The notes under the pieces: generated by a model
What the model was told of the DNA's origin: nothing
Databases searched by the model: none
The model's input: only the letters and a program-made list of their open reading frames with translations
Assembly: GCF_000421145.1 (NCBI RefSeq)
Contig: NZ_ATWH01000015.1
Coordinates: forward strand, 62,001-126,000
From: Glaciibacter superstes DSM 21135
GTDB taxonomy: Bacteria; Actinomycetota; Actinomycetes; Actinomycetales; Microbacteriaceae
Direction of reading: 5' to 3'
DNA: 64,000 nucleotides
Position numbers and translations under genes: made by a program
In this document: positions 9,243 through 18,175 of the stretch, piece by piece
Numbering within the stretch: the first letter of the stretch is position 1
Layout of the letters: each line of letters starts with the position of its first letter

Positions 9243-9272
9243 ATAATAGGTGACCATTTGGTCACATGTCAA
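9243..9272 (-). promoter_or_regulatory. Promoter with embedded palindromic operator for the ArsR-SRPBCC gene
   Basis: On the minus strand, -35 TTGACA (9267-9272) and -10 TATTAT (9243-9248) are separated by 18 bp. The spacer contains the perfect 16-bp palindrome GTGACCATTTGGTCAC (9250-9265; arms of 7 bp around a central TT). A repressor bound there would block RNA polymerase directly. The site is inferred to be the target of the downstream ArsR domain. Confidence 0.8.
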
Positions 9273-9365
9273 GAGCTGCCGCTCGACTGGTCAAGCGGGA
9301 ATACTTGTCGGTCTGAAGATCTTCCGGCACAGCCGAATGACGACGCAGCCCATAACCTTGAGGAT

Positions 9366-9866
9366 GTGAACAGCAGGGCAGAGATCACCATTGCACCGGC
9401 GTCTCCCGAGTCGGCAAACGGCCGCGAGGCTGTTCGCCGCTACCTTGATGACATCATCAGCCGGTTCTACGGCCGCCAGGCAACCGACGCCGAAATCGAC
9501 CTGGAGCTCAGTGAAGGGCCGGCCGAAGAACTTGCGCCCCCTCAGGGATACTTCCTGATCGCCCACGCCGGTAACGACGTCGTCGGGTGCGCGGGATTTC
9601 GCTTGATCGAGCCCGGTCTCGGCGAGGTGCGGCGTGTATTTGTGTCGCCGGATGCCCGCGGTCGCGGGGTCGGAGCACGGCTCCTTGGCGAGATCGAACG
9701 CGCGGCGCTTGACGCGGGCCTCACGCGGCTCCGTCTCGACACCCGCTCCGATCTTGTTGAGGCCAGGCGCCTCTATACGCGGGCCGGCTATAGCGAGGTC
9801 GAACGGTTCAACGATTCCCCGTACGCCCAGCACTGGTTCGCCAAGTCGCTGCACCCCTCGCCCTAA
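9366..9866 (+). CDS. GNAT-family N-acetyltransferase
   Basis: The 166-aa protein has the acetyl-CoA-binding signature of GNAT enzymes: VRRVFVSPDARGRGVGARL (R/Q-x-x-G-x-G/A region, about residues 90-105). ARRLYTRAGYSEVERF near the C-terminus is the typical alpha4-beta7 part. The substrate is unknown; relatives acetylate amino acids, polyamines or antibiotics. The GTG at 9366 follows TAACCT (9353-9358) by 7 nt, so the message is probably leaderless. The start region is divergent to the ArsR-SRPBCC gene, with 129 bp between the two starts, so the two could be functionally linked, though nothing in the sequence proves it. Confidence 0.85.
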   Translation: MNSRAEITIAPASPESANGREAVRRYLDDIISRFYGRQATDAEIDLELSEGPAEELAPPQGYFLIAHAGNDVVGCAGFRLIEPGLGEVRRVFVSPDARGRGVGARLLGEIERAALDAGLTRLRLDTRSDLVEARRLYTRAGYSEVERFNDSPYAQHWFAKSLHPSP

Positions 9867-9989
9867 GACTGTCATCGTGCCTGGCGTACGAAACCGTCAT
9901 CCCCTGGATGTAAATCCGCCGCGAGTCCGCCGAGGCCTCCCTCCGTTCCCCTAGGATCGAGAAATTGGTGTTGACGATCGGGGAGCAGA

Positions 9990-11066
9990 ATGAGCGTGGC
10001 GCGTAAATGGGTATTTCCGATCATTCGGATCGTGCTGATCGCCGTTGTCGCCGCGGCGCTCGTGAAAGTGGCGTTCTTCCCAGACAGCGCTGAAGCCAGC
10101 AACCCAGACGTGCCGACCGGCCAGATCGTCGAACCGCAGATTCCGGTCGCAGTCGGCACGATCACCAACGATGTGACCCTGCCGGGTACGGTCCAGGCCG
10201 ACCCGGCCGTTCCCGTTCGTGCCGTCGCCCAGGGCACCGTCGACGAAGTCTTCGCCTTGGCCGGTCAGCCCGTCACCGGCGGAGATGTGCTCTATGACAT
10301 CAAGGTCGAAACGCCACAAGAGCCGGTAGAGACGACGGATGCCGCGGGCATGGTCTCGATCACCCAGCCCAGACCGGTCGTGACCTACGGAAAGGTCCTC
10401 GCACCCATCACGGGAACCCTGAGCGCCCTCACCGTTCTCCCCGGCCAGAGCGTCGCGGTGGGCGACACAGGGGGACAGGTGGCGCCGCCGACATTCTCCG
10501 TGAGCGGAGCGCTCAGCCCAGATCAGCAGTATCGACTGCTGACCAGGCCGACAGAGGCATCCATTGCCATCACCAACGGCCCGGCTCCGTTCACCTGTAC
10601 CGGCCTGACCATCACGACGCCGCTGGCCGGCGCGGGAGAGGGCGGAAACGGCGGTTCACCCACACCGGGCGCTGGTGCGACCACCGGAACCGGATCTTCG
10701 GGTGGAAGCGCCACCACAGTGCACTGCGCGATTCCGCCGGAGATCATCGTGTTCCCCGGCCTCGCCGCCCAGATCACCATCGCCGGAGGCAAGGTGGAGA
10801 ACGTCCTCGTGGTTCCGACCACGGCAGTGAAGGGCTCGGCCGAGACCGGCGTCGTGGGCCTGGTGCTGGACGACGGCACAATCGAACAGCGACCGGTGAC
10901 CCTCGGGATGAGCGACGGCACCATGGTGCAGATCGCCGAAGGTCTCGCAGAGGGCGACCTGATCAATCAGTTCGTGCCGGGCGCCGTCGCGCCGGACGCC
11001 AACGGGTGCACCACTCTGCCGGACGGCAGCATGATGTGCGCCGAAGGCGGGATGGCCTTCGGATGA
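9990..11066 (+). CDS. Membrane-fusion (HlyD/MacA-like) adaptor subunit of an ABC export system
   Basis: The 358-aa protein has one N-terminal transmembrane segment (about 8-26). An extracytoplasmic part follows with a lipoyl/barrel-sandwich-like hairpin: VTLPGTVQADPAVPVRAVAQGTVDEV followed by KVLAPITGTLSAL (quoted in parts shorter than the whole). The C-terminus has NVLVVPTTAVKGSAETGVVGL, a beta-barrel signature of MacA-type adaptors. A Gly/Ser/Thr-rich insertion lies near 215-235. The ATG at 9990 has GGGGAG upstream (9979-9984). The stop overlaps the next gene's start by ATGA, and the ATPase and permease that follow make a three-gene MacAB-like operon. The exported substrate is unknown. Confidence 0.82.
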   Translation: MSVARKWVFPIIRIVLIAVVAAALVKVAFFPDSAEASNPDVPTGQIVEPQIPVAVGTITNDVTLPGTVQADPAVPVRAVAQGTVDEVFALAGQPVTGGDVLYDIKVETPQEPVETTDAAGMVSITQPRPVVTYGKVLAPITGTLSALTVLPGQSVAVGDTGGQVAPPTFSVSGALSPDQQYRLLTRPTEASIAITNGPAPFTCTGLTITTPLAGAGEGGNGGSPTPGAGATTGTGSSGGSATTVHCAIPPEIIVFPGLAAQITIAGGKVENVLVVPTTAVKGSAETGVVGLVLDDGTIEQRPVTLGMSDGTMVQIAEGLAEGDLINQFVPGAVAPDANGCTTLPDGSMMCAEGGMAFG

Positions 11067-11770
11067 CCCTCCTTCAACTCGAGGGAGTCACCCGCACCGT
11101 CCAGCTCATCGACGCGCCGCCGCTGACCATCCTGAACGGGGTCGACCTCGACGTTGCCGTCGGCGACCGGGTCTCCATCGTCGGGCGCTCCGGTTCCGGC
11201 AAGTCGACCCTTCTCAACCTCCTCGGCCTCCTCGACGATCCCACGACCGGTCAGATGCACTTCGACGGCCGACCCGTGCCGTCCTTCTCGTCCGGCGAAC
11301 GCGATCGCGTGCGCGGCAGGGACGTCGGCTTCATTTTCCAGCAGTTCAACCTGCTGCAAGGGCGTACCGCTCTCGAGAATGTGATGACGCCGCTGCTCTA
11401 CGCCGAAGGACGCCAATTCTGGCAGCGCAGTCGCATCGCGGGTGAGATGCTCGACCGCGTCGGCCTCGGCCACCGGGCGACCGCCATGCCGGATAAGCTC
11501 AGCGGAGGCGAGCAGCAGCGGGTGGCGATCGCGCGCTCACTGGTGCGGGGGCCGAGGCTGATCCTGGCCGATGAACCGACGGGAGCCCTCGACCTGGAGA
11601 CCGGCGCATCCGTCATGGAACTCCTCGACGACGTGGCAACCGCCTCGGGTGCCGCGCTGGTCACCATCACCCACGATCCGGCGATCGCCGCGCTTGCCAC
11701 GACCCACTACCGGCTCGATCACGGCGTCTTGACGCCGACGGATGCCGCGGCAATGGCGGTGCAGGCGTGA
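11063..11770 (+). CDS. ABC transporter ATP-binding protein (LolD/MacB-type)
   Basis: The 235-aa ATPase has Walker [10 protein letters not shown] (41-49), a Q-loop in FIFQQFNLL, the signature LSGGEQQR and Walker [12 protein letters not shown] followed by the H-loop TITHDP. The sequence style ([22 protein letters not shown]) is that of the LolD/MacB/FtsE class that drives mechanotransmission through a periplasmic-domain permease. The ATG start at 11063 overlaps the adaptor's TGA by ATGA, and its own stop overlaps the permease start by GTGA, so the three proteins are translationally coupled. Confidence 0.93.
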   Translation: MTLLQLEGVTRTVQLIDAPPLTILNGVDLDVAVGDRVSIVGRSGSGKSTLLNLLGLLDDPTTGQMHFDGRPVPSFSSGERDRVRGRDVGFIFQQFNLLQGRTALENVMTPLLYAEGRQFWQRSRIAGEMLDRVGLGHRATAMPDKLSGGEQQRVAIARSLVRGPRLILADEPTGALDLETGASVMELLDDVATASGAALVTITHDPAIAALATTHYRLDHGVLTPTDAAAMAVQA

Positions 11771-13029
11771 AGCGGTTTTTGAGCAACCTCGTCGGTTCCT
11801 TCGTCGAGGCCTGGCAGGAGGTGCGAATCCATCGCACCCGCGTGATGCTCTCGTTGGTGGGCGTCGCCGTCGCCGTGTGCGCCATCACCACGGTGGTCGG
11901 GCTCGGCGCGGTTGCCGGGCAGGCCATCCAGGAACAGAACGAGACCTTCGGGGGGAGGCCGGCGAACCTCTCCCTGACCGCCTCGATGGGTGACGGCAGC
12001 CAATTGGCACCGGAGACCATGCAGGGCGCGTGGAACACCGCGCTCGAGCGCTACGACATCACTTACTCGACACGTGTCGTCTCCGGCAGCCTGCTTGTGC
12101 AGTTCGCCGACGGTGCCGCGAACGTGACGACCACTGGTGTCGACCCGTCGTACGGCACAATGCACAGGGTCAGGGTCATCGATGGCACCTGGTTCACAAC
12201 GGCGGACACCGAGCGGTTGGCTCCCGCGGCGATTGTGAACGAGGCGTTCTACGACCGAATCGGCCGGCCGGACCTCGCCACCCATCCGACCGCGATGGTG
12301 CTCGGCCAGCAGAATACGACAGCGGTCATCACCGGTGTCACTCCATCGCGATGGGAGGGGGAGGAGCCGTCGATGTTTCTTCTTGCCGACGCCATGCAGT
12401 CCCTTACACCCCCTCCGACTTCCGTGCCGGCCGGACCCGGCGGCGCGTCATACCAAATGGGCGGCCAGCCGCCGATGTACGAGGCGTGGGTGCCGCCTGA
12501 ACTCGCCACCGAACTCACGACCGCGTTGCAGCGTGACGTCGCGGCTGCGCTCGGAGACGGTGCGAACGTCTCGGTGAACCGGCAGGATTACGCGGCATTC
12601 AACGACGGGCAAGACCCGTTCCTGCCGATCAAGCTCATGGTCGGGGGAGTGGCGGTGCTCGTACTGCTGCTCGGCGCGCTCGGCCTGGTCAACATCGCAC
12701 TGGTGACCCTGAAACAGCGGATTCGCGAGATCGGCATCCGTCGCAGCTTCGGCGCGACCGCAGGCCGGGTGTTCTTCTCCGTGATGATGGAGAGCGTCGT
12801 CGCGACCGTTGTGGCCGGTGTCGTCGGCGTCATCGGCGCCATCCTGATCGTCAAGAACCCGCTCGTCGAGCAACTCATCGGGCAGGGCATGGTCTCCGAC
12901 TTCCCACCGTTCCCCGTGGAGGCCGCCGTGCTCGGAATGGTGGCTGCGACCTTCGTCGGGGCGCTCGCCGGGCTGTTGCCCGCACTCGTTGCCGTGCGCG
13001 TGAAGGTGATCGACGCCATCCGTTACTGA
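11767..13029 (+). CDS. MacB/FtsX-like ABC transporter permease
   Basis: The 420-aa protein has the MacB-type topology: one transmembrane helix near 28-48, a large extracytoplasmic MacB_PCD-like domain (about 50-285; VVSGSLLVQFADG, VDPSYGTMHRVRVIDGTWF), then three helices near 290-320, 340-370 and 385-412 forming the FtsX domain. EIGIRRSFGATAGRVF is the conserved cytoplasmic coupling loop. Start GTG at 11767. With the adaptor and ATPase it should form an exporter that pumps a substrate out of the envelope side. In a Gram-positive setting such systems often handle peptides or antibiotics, but the target here is not indicated. Confidence 0.9.
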   Translation: MKRFLSNLVGSFVEAWQEVRIHRTRVMLSLVGVAVAVCAITTVVGLGAVAGQAIQEQNETFGGRPANLSLTASMGDGSQLAPETMQGAWNTALERYDITYSTRVVSGSLLVQFADGAANVTTTGVDPSYGTMHRVRVIDGTWFTTADTERLAPAAIVNEAFYDRIGRPDLATHPTAMVLGQQNTTAVITGVTPSRWEGEEPSMFLLADAMQSLTPPPTSVPAGPGGASYQMGGQPPMYEAWVPPELATELTTALQRDVAAALGDGANVSVNRQDYAAFNDGQDPFLPIKLMVGGVAVLVLLLGALGLVNIALVTLKQRIREIGIRRSFGATAGRVFFSVMMESVVATVVAGVVGVIGAILIVKNPLVEQLIGQGMVSDFPPFPVEAAVLGMVAATFVGALAGLLPALVAVRVKVIDAIRY

Positions 13030-13119
13030 TTGTCGGTGAGGTCGACCCTTCGGCCGGTGCTCAGGAAATTGGGCGTGGGGTCACCGGCAACGACAGTGGG
13101 CGGCGGTACCGTGGAAGTT

Positions 13120-16008
13120 ATGGCTACGAGCACCAAATCGAGCGGACGCGCCCGCAACGCGCCTGCGCGCGGCAGCAGCACTGCGCGGAAGCCTGCCGGA
13201 AAGACCGCTACCCAGAAGACCGTCAAGTATCCGGCGGCCGAGCCGAAGGCGAACCCGCTCGCTCGCCTGTGGATGGGCCTTGCCCACGTGACCGGCAGTG
13301 CGGCGCGTGCGCTCGGGCCAGAGCAACTCTCCAAGGAGGAGCGCCGAGACGGGCTCCCCTTCTTCCTCGTACTACTCGCGATCGCCGGCGCAGTCGTTGA
13401 GTGGTTCCTGATCAACAACCAGATCGCCCGCACCCTTGACGCCTGGACCTTCGGCGGCCTGTTCGGCCGGGTCGCTTTCGCACTCCCCGTCATCATGTTG
13501 CTGTTCGCAATCTGGCTGTTCCGCAAACCCAGCTCGATCCACGACAACGGTCGCATCGGCATCGGACTCGCGCTCCTTCTGGTGTCGGTGTCCGGCCTCT
13601 GCCACATCTTCGGCGGGCAACCGGAACCGCGACAGGGCATGGAGGTGCTCGCCCTCTCCGGCGGGGTCATCGGCTGGATGGTCGCCGCGCCGCTGATCGC
13701 GCTGACGACGGCCATCGGCGCATCCGTCGTCGTCATCCTGCTCCTGCTGCTCAGCCTGTTCATCATCACCAAGACCCCTCCGAACAAGATCGGCGAGCGG
13801 TCCCGCGAGCTCTACGCTTGGCTGTTCGGCGCCCAGTTGCCGGATGCCGAGGAGCGACAGGCCGCAAAGGAAGCGAAACTCGAGAAGACCAAACAGGTCG
13901 AGCTCGATGGCGTCGACGATGGGGCGGCTGACGACGAGGCTGAGACCGGCGCCCTGCCATGGTGGCGTCGCAACAACAGCAAGCGTGAAGAGGACCCTGA
14001 CTTCGGCAGCGCCGTTGATGTCGCCGGTGGTGATCCGATGACGGAGCTCCTCGGTGCCGGTTCAGTCGGTGCCGGATCAGCCAGCACCGGTTCAGCAGAA
14101 ACGGATGCCGCGCGCGGCGCATTCGACACGCCCCTTGGCTCTGCTGGAGCACCGGCCAACCAGGACCACTACGGCACAGAGGTGCTCGGTGACCTCGAGC
14201 GCGCAGAAGACGCGCTCAAGCGCTTCACCGGCGAGGTGGAGCTGGGCGGTAATTCCGCCACCGGCCTGCACGCTGATGACCCGTCGGGGCTGACCGAAGT
14301 GCTTCCGGGCTTCGAGAGCCTGGTCGCACCCGATGCCGGAGACGCGCTGCCGCCGTCAGGAGCCGAGGAACCGCAGGCGAGCGCCCCGTATGTGCTGCCA
14401 TCGGCGTCGACCCTGGTCGCCGGCCCGCCGGCAAAGGCCCGCTCTGCCGCGAACGACGACGTGGTCAAGTCGATCACCGAAGTGTTGCGCCAGTTCAGTG
14501 TCGACGCGAAGGTGACCGGATTCTCCCGCGGCCCGACCGTGACCCAATACGAGATCGAGCTCGGCCCAGGTGTCAAGGTCGAACGGGTCACGGCGCTGAG
14601 CAAGAATCTCTCCTACGCGGTCGCCTCGAATGAGGTTCGCATTCTGTCTCCGATCCCGGGCAAGAGCGCGATCGGCATCGAGATTCCGAACACCGACCGC
14701 GAGATCGTCACCCTCGGTGATGTGCTTCGCTCCACCGCGGCCACCAACAGCACCCATCCGATGACGATCGGCGTCGGCAAAGACGTGGGCGGTGGCTACG
14801 TCGTGGCCAACCTGGCCAAGATGCCCCACCTTCTGGTGGCCGGCTCCACCGGCTCCGGTAAGTCGAGCTTCGTCAACTCGATGATCACCAGCCTGCTCAT
14901 GCGTGCCAAGCCGAGCGATGTTCGAATGGTGCTGATCGACCCGAAGCGGGTCGAGCTCGCGCCGTACGCCGGCGTTCCGCACCTGATCACGCCCATCATC
15001 ACGAACCCGAAGAAGGCCGCGGAGGCGCTGCAGTGGGTCGTCAAAGAGATGGACATGCGCTACGACGACCTGGCCAGCTTCGGCTTCCGCCACATCGACG
15101 ACTTCAACAAGGCGGTCACGAACGACGAGATCGTGCTGCCGCCCGGGAGTGAGCGCAAGCTCAAGCCGTATCCGTATCTCCTCGTCGTCGTTGACGAGCT
15201 CGCCGACCTCATGATGGTCGCCCCGCGCGACGTCGAGGACTCGATCGTGCGCATCACGCAGCTGGCCCGGGCATCCGGAATCCACCTCGTGCTCGCCACC
15301 CAGCGTCCGAGCGTCGATGTCGTGACCGGCCTGATCAAGGCCAACGTGCCCTCGCGCCTGGCATTCGCCGTGACCAGCGTCACCGACTCCCGCGTCATCC
15401 TCGACCAGCCAGGAGCCGACAAGCTGATCGGCCAGGGCGACGCCCTGTTCCTGCCGATGGGGGCGTCGAAGTCGCTCCGGGTGCAGGGGGCCTGGGTGAA
15501 CGAGGCGGAGATCGAGAAGGTCGTCAAGCACGTCACCCAGCAGGCGCGCCCCGATTATCGGCCGGATGTCGCGGCCGTGGTCGAACGCAAGGAGATTGAT
15601 TCCGACATCGGCGACGACCTCGACCTCCTCCTGGCTGCGGCCGAGCTGGTCGTCTCCACTCAGTTCGGTTCCACCTCGATGCTGCAGCGCAAGCTCAGGG
15701 TCGGCTTTGCCAAGGCCGGCCGCCTGATGGATCTGCTCGAGTCGCGCGAGATCGTCGGCCCGTCGGAGGGATCGAAGGCCAGGGACGTGCTCGTCACCGC
15801 CGAGCAGCTGCCTGGCGTGCTGGCGAAGCTGCGCGGCTCGGACGCTCAGCATGCTGCCCAGCAGGCGGCGGCATCCGGTCACGCTCCCGCAACCAGCCAG
15901 CCAGACCCCCGTTACGACGGGGACCCGGTCGCGAAGATGAGCGAGGGCTACCCTGAGGTGGAAGGCGATTCCGACGAGGACGCCTGGAATCTCACCGACA
16001 GGGACTGA
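13120..16008 (+). CDS. ftsK: DNA translocase FtsK/SpoIIIE
   Basis: The 962-aa protein pumps chromosomal DNA through the division septum. It has four N-terminal membrane helices (about 85-235), an acidic low-complexity linker (about 260-430) and a RecA-like motor with Walker A GSTGSGKS near 574-581 and Walker [12 protein letters not shown] near 690-700. The C-terminal winged-helix gamma domain is near 836-905 ([20 protein letters not shown] and EGSKARDVL), which in the family reads KOPS-type motifs. The ATG at 13120 is preferred to in-frame codons from 13030 because TACCGT (13107-13112) ends 7 nt before it; upstream residues look non-conserved. pgsA follows 4 bp downstream. Confidence 0.95.
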   Translation: MATSTKSSGRARNAPARGSSTARKPAGKTATQKTVKYPAAEPKANPLARLWMGLAHVTGSAARALGPEQLSKEERRDGLPFFLVLLAIAGAVVEWFLINNQIARTLDAWTFGGLFGRVAFALPVIMLLFAIWLFRKPSSIHDNGRIGIGLALLLVSVSGLCHIFGGQPEPRQGMEVLALSGGVIGWMVAAPLIALTTAIGASVVVILLLLLSLFIITKTPPNKIGERSRELYAWLFGAQLPDAEERQAAKEAKLEKTKQVELDGVDDGAADDEAETGALPWWRRNNSKREEDPDFGSAVDVAGGDPMTELLGAGSVGAGSASTGSAETDAARGAFDTPLGSAGAPANQDHYGTEVLGDLERAEDALKRFTGEVELGGNSATGLHADDPSGLTEVLPGFESLVAPDAGDALPPSGAEEPQASAPYVLPSASTLVAGPPAKARSAANDDVVKSITEVLRQFSVDAKVTGFSRGPTVTQYEIELGPGVKVERVTALSKNLSYAVASNEVRILSPIPGKSAIGIEIPNTDREIVTLGDVLRSTAATNSTHPMTIGVGKDVGGGYVVANLAKMPHLLVAGSTGSGKSSFVNSMITSLLMRAKPSDVRMVLIDPKRVELAPYAGVPHLITPIITNPKKAAEALQWVVKEMDMRYDDLASFGFRHIDDFNKAVTNDEIVLPPGSERKLKPYPYLLVVVDELADLMMVAPRDVEDSIVRITQLARASGIHLVLATQRPSVDVVTGLIKANVPSRLAFAVTSVTDSRVILDQPGADKLIGQGDALFLPMGASKSLRVQGAWVNEAEIEKVVKHVTQQARPDYRPDVAAVVERKEIDSDIGDDLDLLLAAAELVVSTQFGSTSMLQRKLRVGFAKAGRLMDLLESREIVGPSEGSKARDVLVTAEQLPGVLAKLRGSDAQHAAQQAAASGHAPATSQPDPRYDGDPVAKMSEGYPEVEGDSDEDAWNLTDRD

Positions 16009-16012
16009 ATCG

Positions 16013-16612
16013 ATGGCGACACCGGATACGCCTGGCACGCCCGTGCCCGCCGCGCCGAGCAACTGGAACGTGCCCAACCTGATCACCGTGGTGCGCATCC
16101 TGCTTGCACCCCTGTTCATCTGGATGCTGCTGGCGGATGCCGGCCACGACGGCGCCCTGCGATGGTGGGCGGCCGCGCTCTTTGTCGTCGCGATCGCCAC
16201 GGACGGGGTCGACGGTGCTATCGCGCGTCGGCGCGGGCTGGTCACCGACCTCGGCAAGCTTCTCGACCCGATCGCCGACAAAGTGCTCACCGGTGGGGCC
16301 CTGGTCGGACTGTCGATCCTCGGCGAGCTGCCGTGGTGGGTGACGATCGTCATCCTCGTGCGCGAGGTCGGGATCACCGTCTTCCGATTCGCGATGCTCA
16401 GTGACCGGGTCATTCCGGCTTCCCGCGGCGGCAAGCTGAAGACCATCCTGCAGTCCGTCGCCATCACCCTGGCCCTCACGCCTTTCTGGTTGCTGCTGGG
16501 CGACTGGGTGCACTGGGTCAACGGAATAACAATGACCCTCGCCGTGATCCTCACCGTCTACACCGGCCTGGACTACCTGGTGTCGGCCTGGCGGGAAAAC
16601 CGGAAGAAGTAG
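16013..16612 (+). CDS. pgsA: CDP-diacylglycerol-glycerol-3-phosphate 3-phosphatidyltransferase
   Basis: The 199-aa membrane enzyme makes phosphatidylglycerol phosphate from CDP-diacylglycerol and glycerol-3-phosphate. It carries the CDP-alcohol phosphotransferase motif D-G-x2-A-R-x8-G-x3-D-x3-D as DGAIARRRGLVTDLGKLLD followed by PIADK. About six hydrophobic segments are visible. The ATG at 16013 lies 4 nt after the ftsK stop. cinA follows closely, so ftsK-pgsA-cinA may be one transcript. Phosphatidylinositol synthase-type relatives share the motif, but the NVPNLITVVRILLAPLF N-terminus is typical of PgsA. Confidence 0.93.
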   Translation: MATPDTPGTPVPAAPSNWNVPNLITVVRILLAPLFIWMLLADAGHDGALRWWAAALFVVAIATDGVDGAIARRRGLVTDLGKLLDPIADKVLTGGALVGLSILGELPWWVTIVILVREVGITVFRFAMLSDRVIPASRGGKLKTILQSVAITLALTPFWLLLGDWVHWVNGITMTLAVILTVYTGLDYLVSAWRENRKK

Positions 16613-16618
16613 AAGAGA

Positions 16619-17128
16619 GTGCCTGACCATACACAGGACCAGACCGCGCTGCTCATCGGTGAACTCACCGACCAGCGACTGACGATCGCCGTCGCCGAAT
16701 CCCTCACCGGGGGCGCACTGACGGCCGAACTCGTACGCATCCCCGGCGCATCCGTTGTTCTCAACGGGGGAATCGTGGCGTACAACACCGAACTCAAGCA
16801 CACGCTGCTCGGCGTCGACAGCAGCGTGCTCAACGTGCACGGCGCCGTGCACCCGGATGTCGCCAAGCTGATGGCCATCGGCGCACGCACCCAGCTGGCG
16901 GTCGGGGGAGTTCGTGCCGACGTCGGGGTGTCGACAACGGGCGCCGCCGGACCCGACCCGCAGGACGGCCAGGAGCCTGGCACCGTCTTCATCGGACTCT
17001 CGATGGGGAACGGATCCTGGGCGGTGCCTCTTCGCCTCGAGGGCGATCGCGACGCCGTCAGAGCGCAAACGGTCGCGAGGGCCGTCGAAGCTGTGCGTGA
17101 CCTGTTAGCCAGGATCGCGGCGGAATAG
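16619..17128 (+). CDS. CinA-family nicotinamide-nucleotide amidohydrolase domain protein
   Basis: The 169-aa protein is a stand-alone CinA C-terminal domain. ESLTGGALTAELVRIPGASVV, quoted in pieces, and GGIVAYNTELKHTLLGV are family signatures, and STTGAAGPDPQDGQEPGTVF carries the conserved glycine-rich loop. The domain hydrolyses NMN to NaMN plus ammonia (PncC activity) in NAD salvage. The GTG at 16619 follows the pgsA stop by 6 nt with a weak purine run. The neighbourhood pgsA-cinA-clgR is conserved in actinobacteria. The N-terminal COG1058 domain of full-length CinA is absent, which is normal for this subfamily. Confidence 0.9.
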   Translation: MPDHTQDQTALLIGELTDQRLTIAVAESLTGGALTAELVRIPGASVVLNGGIVAYNTELKHTLLGVDSSVLNVHGAVHPDVAKLMAIGARTQLAVGGVRADVGVSTTGAAGPDPQDGQEPGTVFIGLSMGNGSWAVPLRLEGDRDAVRAQTVARAVEAVRDLLARIAAE

Positions 17129-17289
17129 TTCCTGTAACAGGTGGGTTACACCGTGAAGATTCACAAGCAAAGTCCAGTGATCGTGGCTAGTCTGGGCATG
17201 TGGATGGTTGTAGTAAAGTAGGCCATCCGCAACAGGTTAACCAGCGACGACAGGGCTCTGTTGTTGAATGACACGAGAAGGAGGTTCCA

Positions 17290-17598
17290 ATGATTCTGGT
17301 TCGTCAGGAAATCGGCGATGTGCTCAGGGACTTCCGCCTGCAGAAGGGGCGCACGCTGCGCCAGGTAGCCAGCAAGGCCAGTGTGGCCCTCGGGTACCTG
17401 AGCGAGGTGGAGCGTGGCCAGAAGGAAGCTTCTTCCGAAATTCTGGCCTCCGTCGCAGATGCGTTGGAGACCCCGATCTCCGTCATCATGCGCGAGGTTG
17501 GAGACCGCCTCGCCGTGATTGAGGGAATCGATCCGTTCCCCGACACTGTGCCAGACGAGTTCGTCGCCGACTTCGACGCCGACCTCATGGTGCGATAG
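17290..17598 (+). CDS. clgR: XRE/HTH_3 transcriptional regulator, ClgR-like
   Basis: The 102-aa protein is a single helix-turn-helix domain (about 8-70; GRTLRQVASKASVALGYLSE, then VERGQKEASSEIL) with a short acidic tail ending DADLMVR. Length, motif and position after cinA match ClgR, the actinobacterial activator of clp protease and stress genes, which is itself removed by Clp proteolysis. The gene has a strong Shine-Dalgarno, AAGGAGG at 17279-17285, and a 160-bp upstream region that probably holds its own promoter. I could not identify a ClgR operator in it. Confidence 0.85.
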   Translation: MILVRQEIGDVLRDFRLQKGRTLRQVASKASVALGYLSEVERGQKEASSEILASVADALETPISVIMREVGDRLAVIEGIDPFPDTVPDEFVADFDADLMVR

Positions 17599-17658
17599 AA
17601 GTTCAGCCACACATTCGGTGAACGCAGTTTCGGTAGCGGCATTCAGTGAACGACGCGC

Positions 17659-17883
17659 ATGCGCCTGAGCGAGCTTCGCCAGGCCATCGCGGATGAGTTT
17701 GGCGATGCATATGGCCGTGTGCTGATGCGTGATCTGGTGCTGTCGGCACTCGGCGGCGTGACAGCAGAGCAGGCTCTCGCCGCCGGCAGACCGGCTCGCG
17801 ACGTTTGGCTGGCGCTGTGTGCAGAGACGGATGTCCCGAAGAGTCGCTGGTACGGTGCAGGATTGCCCTCCCAACGGAAATGA
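17659..17883 (+). CDS. DUF3046 domain-containing protein
   Basis: The 74-aa protein begins MRLSELRQAIADEFG and has ALGGVTAEQALAAGRPARDV followed by WLALC, the pattern of DUF3046, an uncharacterised actinobacterial family nearly always found just upstream of recA. The function is not known. It is placed 60 bp after clgR and is followed by a strong intrinsic terminator at 17907-17938, so it ends the upstream transcription unit. No Shine-Dalgarno stands out before the ATG. Confidence 0.85.
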   Translation: MRLSELRQAIADEFGDAYGRVLMRDLVLSALGGVTAEQALAAGRPARDVWLALCAETDVPKSRWYGAGLPSQRK

Positions 17884-17906
17884 CCGCGTGGTGAGAAGAG
17901 TGTGAG

Positions 17907-17938
17907 AACCCCGGCGTGTTCGACACGCCGGGGTTTTT
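17907..17938 (+). terminator. Strong intrinsic terminator between DUF3046 and recA
   Basis: A perfect 13-bp stem (17907-17919 with 17923-17935) closes a TCG triloop, and a run of five T lies at 17934-17938. It separates the ftsK-to-DUF3046 unit from the SOS-controlled recA promoter 15 bp further on. Confidence 0.92.
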
Positions 17939-17952
17939 CATGCCGCAAATGA

Positions 17953-17981
17953 TCGAAGACGTGTTCGGACCTTGCTAGGCT
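17953..17981 (+). promoter_or_regulatory. LexA (SOS) box and promoter of recA
   Basis: TCGAAGACGTGTTCGG (17953-17968) matches the actinobacterial SOS box TCGAAC-N4-GTTCGA at 10 of 12 fixed positions. A TAGGCT hexamer (17976-17981) lies 7 bp after it and can serve as -10. The predicted leader to the recA ATG is about 190 nt and contains a small CCACCG/CGGTGG hairpin (18027-18047). Confidence 0.75.
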
Positions 17982-18175
17982 CCTCAACAGCAGACGTCAA
18001 CAACGGGTTCTCCACAGTTCGCCGCTCCACCGGCCTCGTGTCGGTGGCCACGCGTACAGTCGGATTTGTTGAAGACAGACAGCCATACGCCTTGTCGAAA
18101 GCGGGCATCCGGGTCAGCCGGAGGCAGGCAACGACAGCCTATAGGCGACAACCGTACGACCAGAAGGAGCCCATC

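Noticed and set aside
14356-16554. A 732-codon minus-strand open frame
   Set aside because: It is antisense to ftsK and pgsA, whose motifs are unmistakable. Long antisense frames are expected at high GC, and the translation has no recognisable domain.
17129-17289. ClgR autoregulatory operator before clgR
   Set aside because: No convincing inverted GCG-type motif was found in the gap.
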